Source: Amia ocellicauda
Lineage: Eukaryota; Chordata; Actinopteri; Amiiformes; Amiidae
Assembly (NCBI RefSeq): GCF_036373705.1
Contig: NC_089864.1
Span: forward strand, 1,296,501 to 1,360,500
Length of the DNA: 64,000 bases
Reading direction: 5' to 3'
The notes below the pieces were generated by a model, which saw only the letters and a program-made list of their open reading frames with translations, was not told the DNA's origin and did no database searches. This document shows, in pieces, positions 24,301 to 39,326 of the stretch. Position 1 is the stretch's first letter. Each line of letters opens with the position of its first letter. The position numbers and the translations under genes are program-made.

Positions 24301-27300
24301 AGGGTCAATGCTTGGGTAAGTCCCAAATAAAGATTACTATGTTGAAAAACTGTTGAGTCATATGTTCAATCCCAGTTGGGGACACTACTATTATACCTTT
24401 GAGCAACGTACTTTGCCTAGATAGCGATGTCTCCTACGAAATGTGGTAATAATGAAAAATAGATTCTAATGTAAGGAAATAATACTTACCTTAAGAACTT
24501 GAGAATCATTGAAGCTGTACCAGTTGTCATCTTCAAATGACTTGATAAAGGCTTTATAATGTCCACCTCTGTAACTCCCTATGTGTCTGCAAACTGCATA
24601 AAGTTCATATTTGCGAGGTTCCTGAAATATCCAAATGTTTGACAGAATTTAAGCAAGATCTGAGATACTAAAATAAAAATATTGAAATCCAATGTGATAC
24701 TTTCAACATATACATGAAGATAAGGAAATAATGCAGATATCAAGTAAGTGTATAAAATCATGCACTGAATTATCTGTATTAGTAATTAATAATTCAGCCA
24801 TATTCATTATTATCAAATGTTAAAAATGTTATCATATGGTTGTATCATAAAAAACATTATTTCCATAAAGTGTATTTATAGCAGGACTTTATAACATGTC
24901 CTTTTCAATAAAAAATATCTTACAGGAATCCTATGCATAGCAGTACATATGTACTTGAAGTGATTTATTATGTAGACTTTCATATTTTGAAAAAGCAAAC
25001 TTCAAAGATAAACATGGCTCTCCACTGGTCCACTAGGTTTGAGTGACGGTTCTTCCTAACCCAGTCAGTCGATGCCTTTCATGATTTTGAAGACTTGGAT
25101 CAAGTCCCCACGTAGTCTCCTCTGTTCCAGGGTGAAAAGGTTCAGGTCCTCAGTCTCTCAGTAGGACATTCCCTTCAGACCTGGAATAAGTCTGGTTGCT
25201 CTCCTCTGAACTGCCTCTAGAGCAGCGATATCTTTCTTGAAGTGTGGAGCCCAGAACTGTCCACAGTATCCAGATGAGCTCTAACTAGTGCATTGTACAG
25301 TCTGAACATCACTGCCTTTGTGCTCAATTCTACACTTTTGACAATATACCCTAGCATTGTGTTTCCCTTTTTTATTGCTTCCCCACATTGTTTGGATGGA
25401 GAAAGTGATGAGTCCACATAGACTCCTAGGTCTTTCTCATGCGTTACTTCATCTAGTTCTGTTCCTCCCATAGTGTAATTATAGTGGACATTTTTGTTAC
25501 CTGCATGTATTACCTTGCACTTGTCCACATTGAATTTCATCTGCCAGGTGTCGCCCACAACTGAATATTATCTAAGTCCCTTTGAATAGCCTGTGCTGCC
25601 GAGATTGTATCTGCTGAGTCGCCTATTTTAGTATCATCTGTAAATTTGACAAGTTTGCTAACTATCCCAGAGTCCAGATCATTAATATACATTAGCCATG
25701 ATCTGCCTCGTCTACACCCACTCTAAGGATATGGTTTTCATTGAGATGCTCCTCTATTTTCTGTCTAATTATTTTTTCCAACATTGTACAGGTGATGCAG
25801 GTGAGACTGATTGGTCTGTAATTTCCTGGCTCAGTTTTGTCCCCTTTCTTGTGGATTGGTTTGACATTTGCTGTCTTCCAGTCAGTTGGCACATCCCCTG
25901 TTCTAAGTGTCATTTGGAATAATTGAGTTAGCGGCCTATAAATAATTTCCCTCATTTCTTTAAGTACTGTTGGAAATATCCCATCTGGCCCAGGTGATTT
26001 GTTAATTTTAATTCTGCTCGTCCCTTTAGTACCTCCTCCTCATGTATCCTGATCTCTCTTAGGGTTTGACTGGACTGATTGAAAACAACAAGATGGCTGC
26101 CTCTAACCTGTACTGTCCTGTGTCTGTCTTTGGCAACTTGTAAATCCTTTAAACTTGTTAGTTGAGTAGTCTGGGAGATAATATATATTTTAATTCTCCC
26201 GGCGCCCCATATGGCTAGTACACTGGGTGAAACCACAGTAAAACCATGGCAATGCAGATACAAAAAGCAGCCCCAACCTTATGAAAGTCTGCACCAAAAT
26301 GTAAGTTTCACTACTTAAAAAGACAACAGTGTTTTTTTCCAGTTACCTCCTCAAAATGTAGTGTAAGTGGGATTTCCACTGGGCAATTTATCTTGACGTA
26401 ACTCCTTTGACCATAGTCATAATCAAATCTCTTCAGGTGCAGAGTCAAGATATGAGGCATGTCTGCTACCTCAGTCCTCTGAAACAAATTTAAAAGAATG
26501 AAGTACTTATTATACTTTATAATGCTGCAAAGCTAATTAGAACAACATTTTGGATGCTATTCTTCAAAAAGGATAACATTCAAGGAGAATGTAATCTTTA
26601 ACACATCCTCAGCATAGGGGACACTAAGCATGTTCTTAAATTGATAATTACATTAAACTGTAATTGAAAAAACAAATCTCACTGTTTCTGTGTCTGTCTT
26701 ATCATTGCATCGGTCACAGTACAGCTGATTGTCTCCAGACAATTTTGAAGATCTGAAAAATTCTTCAAGGCCATTCTCCTGTACAAAAAAACATTGAATA
26801 TAACAGTAACCAATGAAATAACAGTAAAGATGGTTCATCCATTTGATTGGCTATTAAATCCCAGAAAAGACACACTCTGATACCTGACAGCGATTTTGAG
26901 TGATCCCTGATACAAAAACAGATTGACTCCTGATACCTGACACAAAGTTTGAGTGACACCTAATATAAAATTCGAGTGATACCTGATACCTGACAAAAAA
27001 TGCGAGTGACACCTGACATAAAATGTCAGTGATGCATGAGAGATGACAATAATCATGCTGCTTGATGCCAAATAAGACTGACACCCGAAGGGTGATACCA
27101 AATATGAGTGATAACTGAGGACTGAACGTTAAACTTACTGAGGGCTGATCGCAAAACTAAGAGATGCAGGACAATTGAGCTGAGGAGTGAGGATGTCGTA
27201 ATATGGACACCGTACCCCAGACCCCTTCCTGTGAATTCCTCATTCAGCTTCCCTCATTTTTGCCCTCCTCCCTCCACAAATTCCTGGCTATGCCTGTGAT

Positions 27301-30300
27301 GTCTTCGTCCAACACTTCCCCAGTCAGCCACCAGAGCTCATCATCCCCCGAATACTAACCCAGCTTCTGACATCCAGCCAGTAACCAGCCAATCATCCAA
27401 TCAGCATTCCTAGCCACCATGTTCACTTCTTCCATCTGCTTTCCTCTCTTACTGGTTAACACTCCCCTATCCATCTCCCACCTCCCTCTGCTCCACAGAT
27501 ATATACCCATTTGTTTCTTTCCACATTTGTGAAGTCTTGCTTTCTTAATAGTATAATTTCTGAGCCCTATTTCCCAAGTGTTACCAATCCACGTCCCTTT
27601 TGACCAGTGCCTTTGTATCTTGACCCTTGATTTTTGGGTTACCCTCTTGGAACTGTTTGCTTGATCGCCTGACCCTTTTTTCTGCTTTCTTGACTACTCT
27701 CCTGCCTTCTCTCTATTGTTCCTGTAGCCGGCTCTTGACCCCCTTGTTTGCCTGACCTCTCTATAGCTCTGCGCCTGGGTTCACCTATCCTGTCCTAGGC
27801 CAGATGTCACAATGCCACTGAACTGAATATATATATATTATTTATTTATTTATTTTTTAAACAAATGAAAGGCCAGATGGACTTTATGGCATTTTATGGA
27901 CATTTTTATTTTATTTCTAACAAATACAATTGTTTATGTGTACTCTTGTTATTTTTCATTCAAGTAACTAGTGTAGCATATTCCAAATAGATTTTTCCAC
28001 ACAAAGGATGTAGTACAATATATGCCCAGGAACTGGTGCAGGATCCTAGGATCCTACAAGATCCTATTGAAGGATCCTACAGGATCTTAAATAGGATCTT
28101 GTCATGGATTTCTACCAGGGATATGAAATCCATTCCATCTGTGTGAATTCCAAGGCAATTTGTTCCACCTGAGCTTATATAGGAGTGTATTCGTTTTTTC
28201 ACCCCCCCATTTTCCCCCTTTTGAAAATATGGAGAAGGTTGTGTAGATCCCATTAAATCCCATTAAATGCATCAAGATGTCAGGTTGTAACAAAAAGAAA
28301 TAATGTCCAAGTGAGTGAATACTTCCTATAAGCACTGCATGTTGTCCTGTATAATGCTGTATATAATGCAGTGCAGTACAGCAGTATTCACTTTCACTCA
28401 AATTAATTATTTGTACAGCTCTGGAAAAAATGAAGAGAGCACAGCAATTTTTTTCTTCAATCAACATCTCTACATTTATGGTAGCCATTCCATTCCAGTG
28501 GAATACAATCAGGAATTCTGTTCCAGGAGGAGCCAGGTGGGGCCTTAGAGCAGGAAAGTGTAGAGAACTGCTGGGTTACAGTAGGTCGTAACCACAGAAA
28601 AGGGCGAGCACACCCCTTAGGAGAAACAACCCAAGAGCTAGAAATGCCCAACAGGTTCCAACTGCTGGACACCGAGTTGGACAGTGACAGCTCAGAGGGT
28701 GATGGAAAGGCAGCTGAGCACCAGAGCACCATGGTGCCCACTCCCCCCCAGAACAGGGAGGTAGTTATAGTAAGAGACTCAATTCTTAGAGGTGTAGATC
28801 ACACAGTGTGTTCTAGTGATAAGGAGACCTGCATGGTATCTTGCCTGCCTGGTGCTCAGGTTGCAGATCTCCCTAAACTAGTAGACGGGCTACTGGCCTG
28901 AGCCGGGGGGAATCCACTGGTCATGGTCCACATTGGAACCAATGACATAGGAAAAGGTAGGACAGAGGTTCTGCAAGACAAATTTAAAGACTTAGGAACA
29001 AAACTAAAGAGCAGAACCTCCATGGTGGTTTTCTCCTAAATACTTCCGCTACCACGTGCCAGGCCAGGGAGACAGACAGAATTTAGAAAGTTTAACGTGG
29101 TTGAAATCTTGGTGTAGGGAAGAGGGGTTTAGATTTATGGAGCATTGGTCTTTCTTTTGGGATAGATGGGACACATGCAATCTGGCAGCACTGTGGATTA
29201 GTGGTTAGGGCTCTGGATTCATGACTGGAAGGCTGTGGGTTTGAATCACAGGTGGGGCCGTGCTGTTGTACCCTTGAGCAAGATACTTCACTTGGACTGC
29301 TCCAGTAAAATACCCAGCTGTTTAAATGGGTACAAAAGTCACCCTGGATAAGAGCATCTGCTAAATGACAAAAATAATAAATAAATAAATGCTCTAAATG
29401 ACAATATTTTTATTTGGAATTTGGGAGAATAATGATGTCAGTAGTTTATAGAATAAAACAAAAATGTTAATTTTACCCAAACACATACCTATAAATAGTA
29501 AAACCAGAGAAATAGATAATTTTGCAGTGGTCTCAATTTTTTCCAAAGATGTAAATGTCTTTCATCTTTGCTGAGAAATCGGCCAGTCGGACTGTGCTGT
29601 GTTGAATAAATCTCGGACTACTACTTCTGTGTATTTCTTAATCTTAGCTCTTTTCTGTTGAGGCAATTCTGTAATTTTGGTTGAAAAGGGGATTCTGACA
29701 TTTAGGTTGACCAGCTGTAATAAACCTGAAACAGCTCCATCTGTACTGTCAACTCCCCTCTCATCTACATCCTCCTCTTCAACTTCTGCATCCCACTTTT
29801 CCAAATTGCTTTCATCACTCTCTACAATAATGAACAATTTGCCCAATTAAAAGTTTACAAATACTAAACAATCTGCTTAATAAAAAGGTTGTATCAGTCT
29901 CAGAAGCAGTAAAATCCTGAGAACTCCCTTAATCCTTTAGGAGACGTATTTGTTTTTAACCAATACAAAAATATTTTTTAAAAGTTGTTAATATTAACAA
30001 CAAACCTCTCTATTATTGGTTAAGACAGTTTGTTGCTCTGTTAAATAGTCCAATAAAAACTTTTTTGGTGCTAATGTGTGGGCAGAATTTATGGCTGATT
30101 ATCGGCCCTGTAGTACTCTCAGGGTTAAGGATTGAATTTGTATGACTGTTTAGTCGACACCTTTTCTGTCATCTATAATTGTGGAAATTATATTGTCATT
30201 GGTTGTGCATACTTTTGCAGATTTTCTATTGAGTAGTGTTTAGAGAGGAGAGAGAGAAAGCAAACATTAGAAAAGACGCAATGGGAGATGAAGGAGGGAT

Positions 30301-33300
30301 AGGGATTGAAAAGAAGACAATAGCCGAAAGTACAAGAAAGCTTAAGTAAGGAGTCCAGTTCATAAGCATAAGTGTAATACACAATACAATTATTTCAGGA
30401 GGGCAGACCACCCCAAACACATGTAGGTAGAAAGTAAATAGTGTAGTACATTACACTTAACATGTTATGTTATCCTGAATTAGCATAATATTTAACAGTA
30501 CTGAGTCACAGTCTTTGATCTTTTGGACAATGAGACAATTCAAACTGGAGGATAAATATAAGTGGTTGGTACTTACAACACTGTAGATTTCATTGGAATC
30601 ATGGAGGATATCTACAGGAAGCGGAATATCCAGGAACTTGCTCATGTCTGTGTTGCATTCTTCACAACCCAAACACTTTGTAGTGTTCATTAAGGTGCCC
30701 CGGTAGAGCTAAGGACAGGGAAAAAGTAAATGTTATTGTGCTATTTCCTACATTACAAAAAATATGTCCTCAAGAGATGTCAAAGGTGTATATATGTGAA
30801 TATATGTGAAAATAGAAATCCTTGGTCTCAAACCATTGTCGGGTGAAAGAAACCAAGAGTTGATTTGATTCAGGTATGCTGAAACTCAGCTATAATACGA
30901 CTGCAGAGTTAAAAGTGGAAAATAAGATGACACTCCATTTTACAAAGTGTTGCAGTCAACTCAATCAAGTTACACAGCTCAAAGTCCAGGCAATTATGAG
31001 GCATCATCTTTCCTAACTACCTGTAACTTTAGGGTTTTAACGTTAAAAAGTCCATCAGTCCCCAAGGCTTTGGTATACAGCTAACAAGGTGCAAAGGGTC
31101 TTTTGGTTGGTCCTCAGCTAGACTGTCCTAATGCTTTGAAGTGTTTACAAGTGGATCCTGTGCATTTGTGCTCGAGTCCCCCAGGCTTTCCTTAACCAGC
31201 CAGGGCTGTTCATATGAACATAAGAACATAAGAAAGTTTACATTCGAGAGGAGGCCATTCGTCCCATCGTGCTCATTTGGTGTCCATTAATAACTAAGTG
31301 ATCCAAGGATCAACCAACCTTCTTTGACTGTTTGAACTGCCTCTCTGCTAAACTGTTAGACAGAGCATTGATTTCAGATTAGACATTAATGTCTAATGTT
31401 CTGTAACAAGAATTGAATGCTTTCAAAAATAGTCATGTTAACATATTATATTTATCAATTAACTAAATGAACTAAGTGAACAGAAGAAAAATCTACATCA
31501 AATCCATATTTGGTGTGACCACCCTTTGCCTTCAAAACAGCATCAATTCTTCTAGGTACTCTTTCACACAGTTTTTGAAGGAACTCGGCAGGTAGGTTGG
31601 CCCAAACATCTTGGAGAAATAACCACAGTTCTTCTGTGGGTTTAGGCAGCCTCAGCTGCTTCTCTCTCTTCATGTAATCCCAGACAGACTCGGTGATGTT
31701 GAGATCAGGGCTCTGTGGGAGACATACCATCACTTCCAGGACTCCTTGTTCTTCTTTACGCTGAAGATAGTTCTTAATGTATGTTTGTATGTTTGTGGTC
31801 GTTGTCATGCTGCAGAATAAATTTGGGGCCAATCAGACGCCTCCCTGGTGGTATTGCATGATGGATAAGTATCTGCCTGTACTTCTCAGCATTGAGGAGA
31901 CCATTCATTGTGACCAAACCCCCAACTCCATTTGCAGAAATGCAGCCCCAAACTTGCAAGGAACCTCCACCATGCTTCACTGTTGATGCAGACACTCATC
32001 CGTGTAGGGCTCTCCAGTCCTTCAGCGAACAAACTGCCTTCTGCTACAGCCACATATGCTGCACCTGCACCTGCTGCCATTTTTCTGCAAAAGTTCAATA
32101 CATTTGGCTTTGCCCACTTTTGCCCCCTCGTGGCACAGGGGCTGATACTCTACAAAGTATATGGGTCAGTATGTTAGTCTACCTGTCTGTCTGTAAAACA
32201 GTCTCTTTGCCATCGCCTTCTTTTATTCAGTGCCAGAATTACTTGGTAATACAAAGCCATTAGCAAGATGGTTAAGCCCACCTGCTAAATAAATTAGATG
32301 TTGTTGTCTATTACTTTTTATTGATGTGTAAAGAATATAACTAATATAACATAACTAATGATATGTGCTGTATGTTACTTTTTGGTTGTAAAATTTGGAA
32401 AGGGAAATAAGTAATAAATTACCATTACTTATTGAAATGGAAATCTGAAATAAGGAATAGGGAATAAGGAATCAGCTTGAGGTAAAACACCTCCAAAGCA
32501 AAACTGATTCACCTCCATACATGCCTTTTCAACATGAGCTTCAACTTTTTACTGCTAAACATAATGCTGATGAGCATGTACAGAAAGGACAGTTTTGTTT
32601 TCATTTTCATGTTATGCTGAGAGAAGAGGCTTCTTCCTTTGAACTCTCATTAACAACAGATATTCATGCAGTCGATGTTGGATGGTATAGTTGAGACCTT
32701 GTATCCTGATGCCTGACTCTGCCCAGGAGTTTTACTTTGACTCCAGAACTACTTTTCTCATAGTATTAACATTTTCTTGCATCCTCTTCTTGGCAAGGTA
32801 GCCACTGTTCCAGTAGCCTTAACTTCCTGATAATGGACACTATGGGAAACTGGTATGTTTAACTGTTTGTGTTTTATAGGCACCACCCAACTTCAATGAC
32901 AATGACAACAGGATGTTGAAGCAGTATTATTTTTGCAGAATCTTATTTAAAGATACTTAGTGATATGAATGAAAGATCCTTTTTGTAACATAACAATATT
33001 ATTTGTCAAACGTGATGTTGTTCAATATAGTTTTTATTAATAACATTTTACATATTTTCATTTATTTTCTTTTCAGTCATATTTGTGTTGAAATGTATCA
33101 GGGGTATGAATATATGTGGAGGCCACTGTGTATAGCTATAGTGAAAAAAGGGCTATTTCATATTGCACGGGTAAACCAGCTGATAATACAATGTACCTTA
33201 GAGACATCACTGTCAACTGCATTCAGTATCCTCTGGAAAAATTCTTCTGCATCTTGTTGTTCGAAGACTAAAATAAAACATACATAATAATTTAATAAAT

Positions 33301-36300
33301 ACTGGTAATATTCAGTATATGTGTTTCTTTCCTCCTGAACAAAAGCCACTCATTTAACTTCATATAAATGCAGAATAATGAGACTAAAACCACATTATTT
33401 TCCTTTCATTTCAATACAAAGCCAAAACAATACAATACATTATAACTGTTAACACTCTTATTTTTTTCTGTATTAAGTTAAATAAACATTGCCCATTGAA
33501 TAATTCGTATTGTTTCAATGTCTGAATGCCGATTAAGCATTGAAGATTCTAGATGACTAAACTGAGTTCAAACTCAGTTTTGTAAGCTTTAGGTTGCCAT
33601 GCAATTGATTTCTGTGAGTCTTCAGTCAGAAGCTTAATTTTTTTTTATGAATAATAATAATAAAATAATGGATCAGGAAACTATCCTTTCATGTGCATGT
33701 AACTCACCACAAGTTATACCAAGGCTAGTTGTGATGCCTGTTGTTTCAGCAGTGTTTTGTCCCTCCTCTAGATTTTTAAACAACTTCTTAAGTTGAAATG
33801 AAATGCTTTCCTCCTTTTCAACTGGCAAACTGAAAAATATAATGAAGATCCACTGTATCAGTTAAGTTTATTATTGTTTTATATATAAATTCATTAAAAA
33901 CATTTTATTATAATTAAACAAATGCTTTTTATCCCTAAGTTATTCAAATTGAAAGCACAATATGTTTTTTTTACTGTAAATTATTAATGTTCTGTGGGCA
34001 GCTCAATGTAGAGAAAACATTTATACATTTATAGTTTTCTTTAACAAATATTCAAATAGTTAGTTATGTTTTTATTGTTCTCTCTTCAATTTGCAATATA
34101 TTTGACAGCTTTAAAGTTGTCTTTAAAAAAACTGCATGTCATCACTACCACTCCCATGACTTCACGCCAGTCTAGCCTAACTAAAACTGAAGTGATACGG
34201 TCAGAAAGTTTGTTTTTAGGTAAGATTCTGGCCACTGTGTTTTGTACAAGTTGCAATTCTTTAAGGGAGTTCTTAGGCACGCCAGCAAGCATAGAGTTAC
34301 AGTAGTTTATATTGGAGAAAACAAAGGCATTAATCAGTTTGTCTGCATCTTCAGGAGTAAGACAAGAGCGAACGCAGGCCACATCCCTGCTGCCACAATG
34401 TTGCAGCAATGTAATTTTGGCGTGTGTGTTAGCTGGGATAGATGTGAAACATTTTGTAATATTGCGAATGTGCTCATCAAAAGCCAGATTAGGATAAAAA
34501 TGATGGCTGGGTTCTTAGACTACTGCAAAGATTGCTCTCACCTACAACCAGTGTAAGATTTGTTTTACTGATGGGTTGAGCAGACTAGCATCACCTCAGG
34601 TTTGTCAGGATTCAGTTTTAAAAAGTTTTGCTGCATCAGATTCTTCACCTCATTTAAGCAATTTGTGAGACATGAATGTAAATGGCGCCACGTTCTAGGA
34701 AGTGCGCAAAATCCCAATGAAAGCATGTAAATGCAAAACAAAATTGCCCCCAAAACGGAGCCGTATGAAATTCTACTTTTTGGTGATTGTCTGATTTTGA
34801 TGTACTGTTCTCTATCAGGTAAGGTAGGATGCAAACCATCTGACCCCTACAGCCTTTTCCAATCTGCTCAAGAGAATTGTGTGGTCAATGGTATCGAAAG
34901 CAGAACTGAGATTTAGACAAGGATTGAAACAGCCAGAGTTGGCATTCATGAGTAGGTAGTTGACCTCTCTAACAAGTGCCTTCTCCGTGCTATGCCTAAA
35001 TCTAAAACCAGACTGGAAAACCTTCTGTAAATTGTTAGTGAGCAAATGGTTTTGCGGCTGATAACAACAGCTCTAAAACCTTTGACAAGTATGGTTAACA
35101 ATTGCAGCCTAACAAACAGGGATCTTATTTGTTACAGGTTTACATGGCATCTATGCAAGTGGGTCCAAAATGTTTTTGTTTATGGAAAAGTACCTAAATA
35201 AGTACATGCAGGAGATGTCCACAGACCACACAATAAACAATATACTTTAACATAATATAATCAGAATCCATTTTCAAAACTGCTTACCTGGTGAGGGTCG
35301 CAGGGACACCGGATCATCAATAGTAATACATTGCTTTATTTTCTAATTTGCAATTTAATAATAACATATTTATTGAAAGAGGGAAAACAATAGATTTTAT
35401 TTCAAAGTGATATAACAAAGCAAAAAACTGTCTAATTGCAGGGTACATTACAAACTAATGTATTAATTTAAATATTGAAAAGGGATCAACATGTAAACAC
35501 ACATATCAAATAAAATACAAAATTGAGTGATGAATACACCCACAAGTGACAAGCCAGGCTTTCTTACTTAGCATCAACTGCCTCAGGTTTGGAGGGGTGG
35601 AGGTGGGGTGATGGGTGTATTTACAAATTATGATCAAGAAAATCATAGAAATTGAAACTTTTACCATACCTGCAAATAGTATCTCTGACCTTCGGGTCCA
35701 TGAAGAATGTCTGCAACACTGTGTTTAAGTAACAGGTTGCTCCCTGGTTATATAAACCATTGTAACCTAAAACAAATAATATTAAATACAGTGCTTTATT
35801 ATAGCAAAAAGCTTTATAATTAAGCAAAAAGTTACCCTGTCCTTTAAATCAATACTTAACTGCAGACATTGAGAGTATAAGGGTTTATTTCACCCTAACA
35901 CAATTATTCATTAATTAAAAGGACACATTTTCTACATGTTATAATAGAATAGCATTGGGACCAAAGATCACAATAAACAAAGTTGGAAACAACTAAACAA
36001 GAATCGCAATTCATGGACACCTGCATCATACCTTTACAATCTAGTTTTATCAGCTGATTCGCTGGAGGAATGTAATACTTAATGCCAAGCTGCAAGTTCT
36101 TTCATTGGTTGTTCATATTTAATCAAAAGAATCTAAAGTTATAAACACCAAAAATATTTTAAAATGGTGCCATAATGGGAAAAAAGATTATTGATTCTTT
36201 ATACATTTTTGTTACAGAGTAAATGCATAAGTATTTGTGCAGAAAAATATAAAAACTTTGTTTCTTTCTAATTTGCAAAATATTCTGCCATAAATGCCCC

Positions 36301-39291
36301 TCCTGGGTTGTAAACTTTGGCTTTCAAACATTTCTTTCCTCACTCACTGCAACTGGCTCATCGCCATTCTCTTCAATTTTACCCACACTATATTCAGAAG
36401 CTGCAAATATTGCTTAAGTATTAATAAAGATGCATAGTATATATGTAAAACAAATAAGCGATGTAACAAAACAAAATGTACTATATAAATATTTCTGAAA
36501 TTGTATTGTCATATTGTATTAATGTCTGTGTTTAGTTTAGTATTGCCAAAGGAAGTTGTCATTGCTGCAGTAGTACTAGGAAACACAGTGTTTGACTACG
36601 TGTATTTGTTGTTCTTGGGGTGTTTTGCCTGCAGTTTTGCCTGCAGTTTTGCCTGCAGTTTTGCAAGTGAAATGCTGCTCAATTGGATTCAGGTCAGGTG
36701 ACTGACTTGGCCATTACAGAACATTACACTTCTTTGCTTAAAAAAGTCTTGGGTTGCTTTCGCAGTAATAACAGGAAGAGCAGGAATAACTGATTCTTAT
36801 TACTTATTTGATCAGGAAGAGTGTGTAAGTACAATATATACAGTTAGGTCCATAAATATTTGGACAGTGACACAATTGTCATCAAGAACAAGCAGGAACT
36901 AAAGACACTGCAGTGCAGGTCTGGCAGAGCATCACCAAGGAAGAAACCCAGCATCTGCTGATGTCTATGGGTTCAGACTTCAGGCAGTCATTGACTGCAA
37001 AGGATTTGCAACCAAGTATTGATACTCACAATTTAATTCATGAAGATGTTAGTTTGTCCAATTTCTTTTGAGACCCTAAAACTAGGGGGAACAGATATAC
37101 AAATGGGTGTAATTCCTACACCGTTCACTCAATGTGAATGTAATTACCCTCAAATTAAAGATGAAAGTCTGCATGTAAAGCACATCTTGATGTTGTTTCC
37201 TTTCAAATCCATTGTGGTGACGTACAGAGACAAAATTATGGCAATTGTGTCAGTGTCCAAATATTTATGGACCTAACTGTTGCAAAATGGCAACATTTAA
37301 AATGTGGTTTACAGCACAAAATTAAGAATAACAATAAATACAAATAATATTTAACGTTGGTTTCATTATATTTAGTAAAATATAGTGTATACATTAGCTT
37401 CTGGTAATATAGATACAATATCTATTTAGCAAAGCCAGAAAGTTTAGTTTAAACTTTAATTGCATTCAATTTAGGAACAACGTGCCCTTCTCGAAGTGTT
37501 CTAGACATATAACGACCAAATACCAAATACATCTAGTTTTCATCAAGAAGGGGTGGCTGCAATGATATAACACTTTCTATACAATCAGGTCCTTCAACAC
37601 TGACTGAACAATGTCCTTCTCCAGTTTTTACATCCGTTACATATTCATGTTAACATACGCATGCCTTTGAATAAGAAATAAGAATCAATATTGACTTTCT
37701 TTGTCAGAATACTGTATACATGAGGCATGCAACTTGCAAGTATATATTTGTATTTGTGGTTTTACTTCAAACAAATGAACTGACTAGGGGGTTTACTCTT
37801 TCTTCAGCTCAAACAAGCAAAACAATGTCATGGTGTCCAGAATTGCTCGTCAGGAGAGGGCGCTCAGTGTAATCGTTCAAAATGATCAGCTCACAATATT
37901 TATATATACACTCACCTAAAGGATTATTAGGAACACCATACTAATACTGTGTTTGACCCCCTTTCGCCTTCAGAACTGCCTTAATTCTACGTGGCATTGA
38001 TTCAACAAGGTGCTGAAAGCATTCTTTAGAAATGTTGGCCCATATTGATAGGATAGCATCTTGCAGTTGATGGAGATTTGTGGGATGCACATCCAGGGCA
38101 CGAAGCTCCCGTTCCACCACATCCCAAAGATGCTCTATTGGGTTGAGATCTGGTGACTGTGGGGGCCAGTTTAGTACAGTGAACTCATTGTCATGTTCAA
38201 GAAACCAATTTGAAATGATTCGACCTTTGTGACATGGTGCATTATCCTGCTGGAAGTAGCCATCAGAGGATGGGTACATGGTGGTCATAAAGGGATGGAC
38301 ATGGTCAGAAACAATGCTCAGGTAGGCCGTGGCATTTAAACGATGCCCAATTGGCACTAAGGGGCCTAAAGTGTGCCAAGAAAACATCCCCCACACCATT
38401 ACACCACCACCACCAGCCTGCACAGTGGTAACAAGGCATGATGGATCCATGTTCTCATTCTGTTTACGCCAAATTCTGACTCTACCATCTGAATGTCTCA
38501 ACAGAAATCGAGACTCATCAGACCAGGCAACATTTTTCCAGTCTTCAACTGTCCAATTTTGGTGAGCTTGTGCAAATTGTAGCCTCTTTTTCCTATTTGT
38601 AGTGGAGATGAGTGGTACCCGGTGGGGTCTTCTGCTGTTGTAGCCCATCCGCCTCAAGGTTGTACGTGTTGTGGCTTCACAAATGCTTTGCTGCATACCT
38701 CGGTTGTAACGAGTGGTTATTTCAGTCAAAGTTGCTCTTCTATCAGCTTGAATCAGTCGGCCCATTCTCCTCTGACCTCTAGCATCAACAAGGCATTTTC
38801 GCCCACAGGACTGCCGCATACTGGATGTTTTTCCCTTTTCACACCATTCTTTGTAAACCCTAGAAATGGTTGTGCGTGAAAATCCCAGTAACTGAGCAGA
38901 TTGTGAAATACTCAGACCAGCCCGTCTGGCACCAACAACCATGCCACGCTCAAAATTGCTTAAATCACCTTTCTTTCCCATTCAGACATTCAGTTTGGAG
39001 TTCAGGAGATTGTCTTGACCAGGACCACACCCCTAAATGCATTGAAGCAACTGCCATGTGATTGGTTGGTTAGATAATTGCATTAATGAGAAATTGAACA
39101 GGTGTTCCTAATAATCCTTTAGGTGAGTGTATATCATAATAGTTATTGATTTAAGATAAATACTGTATTCATATAAATTGGAAATCTAAACTATAATTAT
39201 TTTTCAAAAACAAAAATAAAATAGTAGTAATAGCTTCAGTAAGATTAATACATGTTAATTCATTTAATGTATAGATATATAGATATTTTCG

Positions 39292-39326
<35 letters not shown>

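Noticed and set aside
29185-29260. Possible tRNA gene (A- and B-box-like sequences)
   Set aside because: It is the tRNA-derived head of a SINE; no cloverleaf and the L2-type tail follows.
38329-38879. Plus-strand frames over the Tc1 element
   Set aside because: Antisense shadows of the transposase; the same frames recur at 57549-58129.
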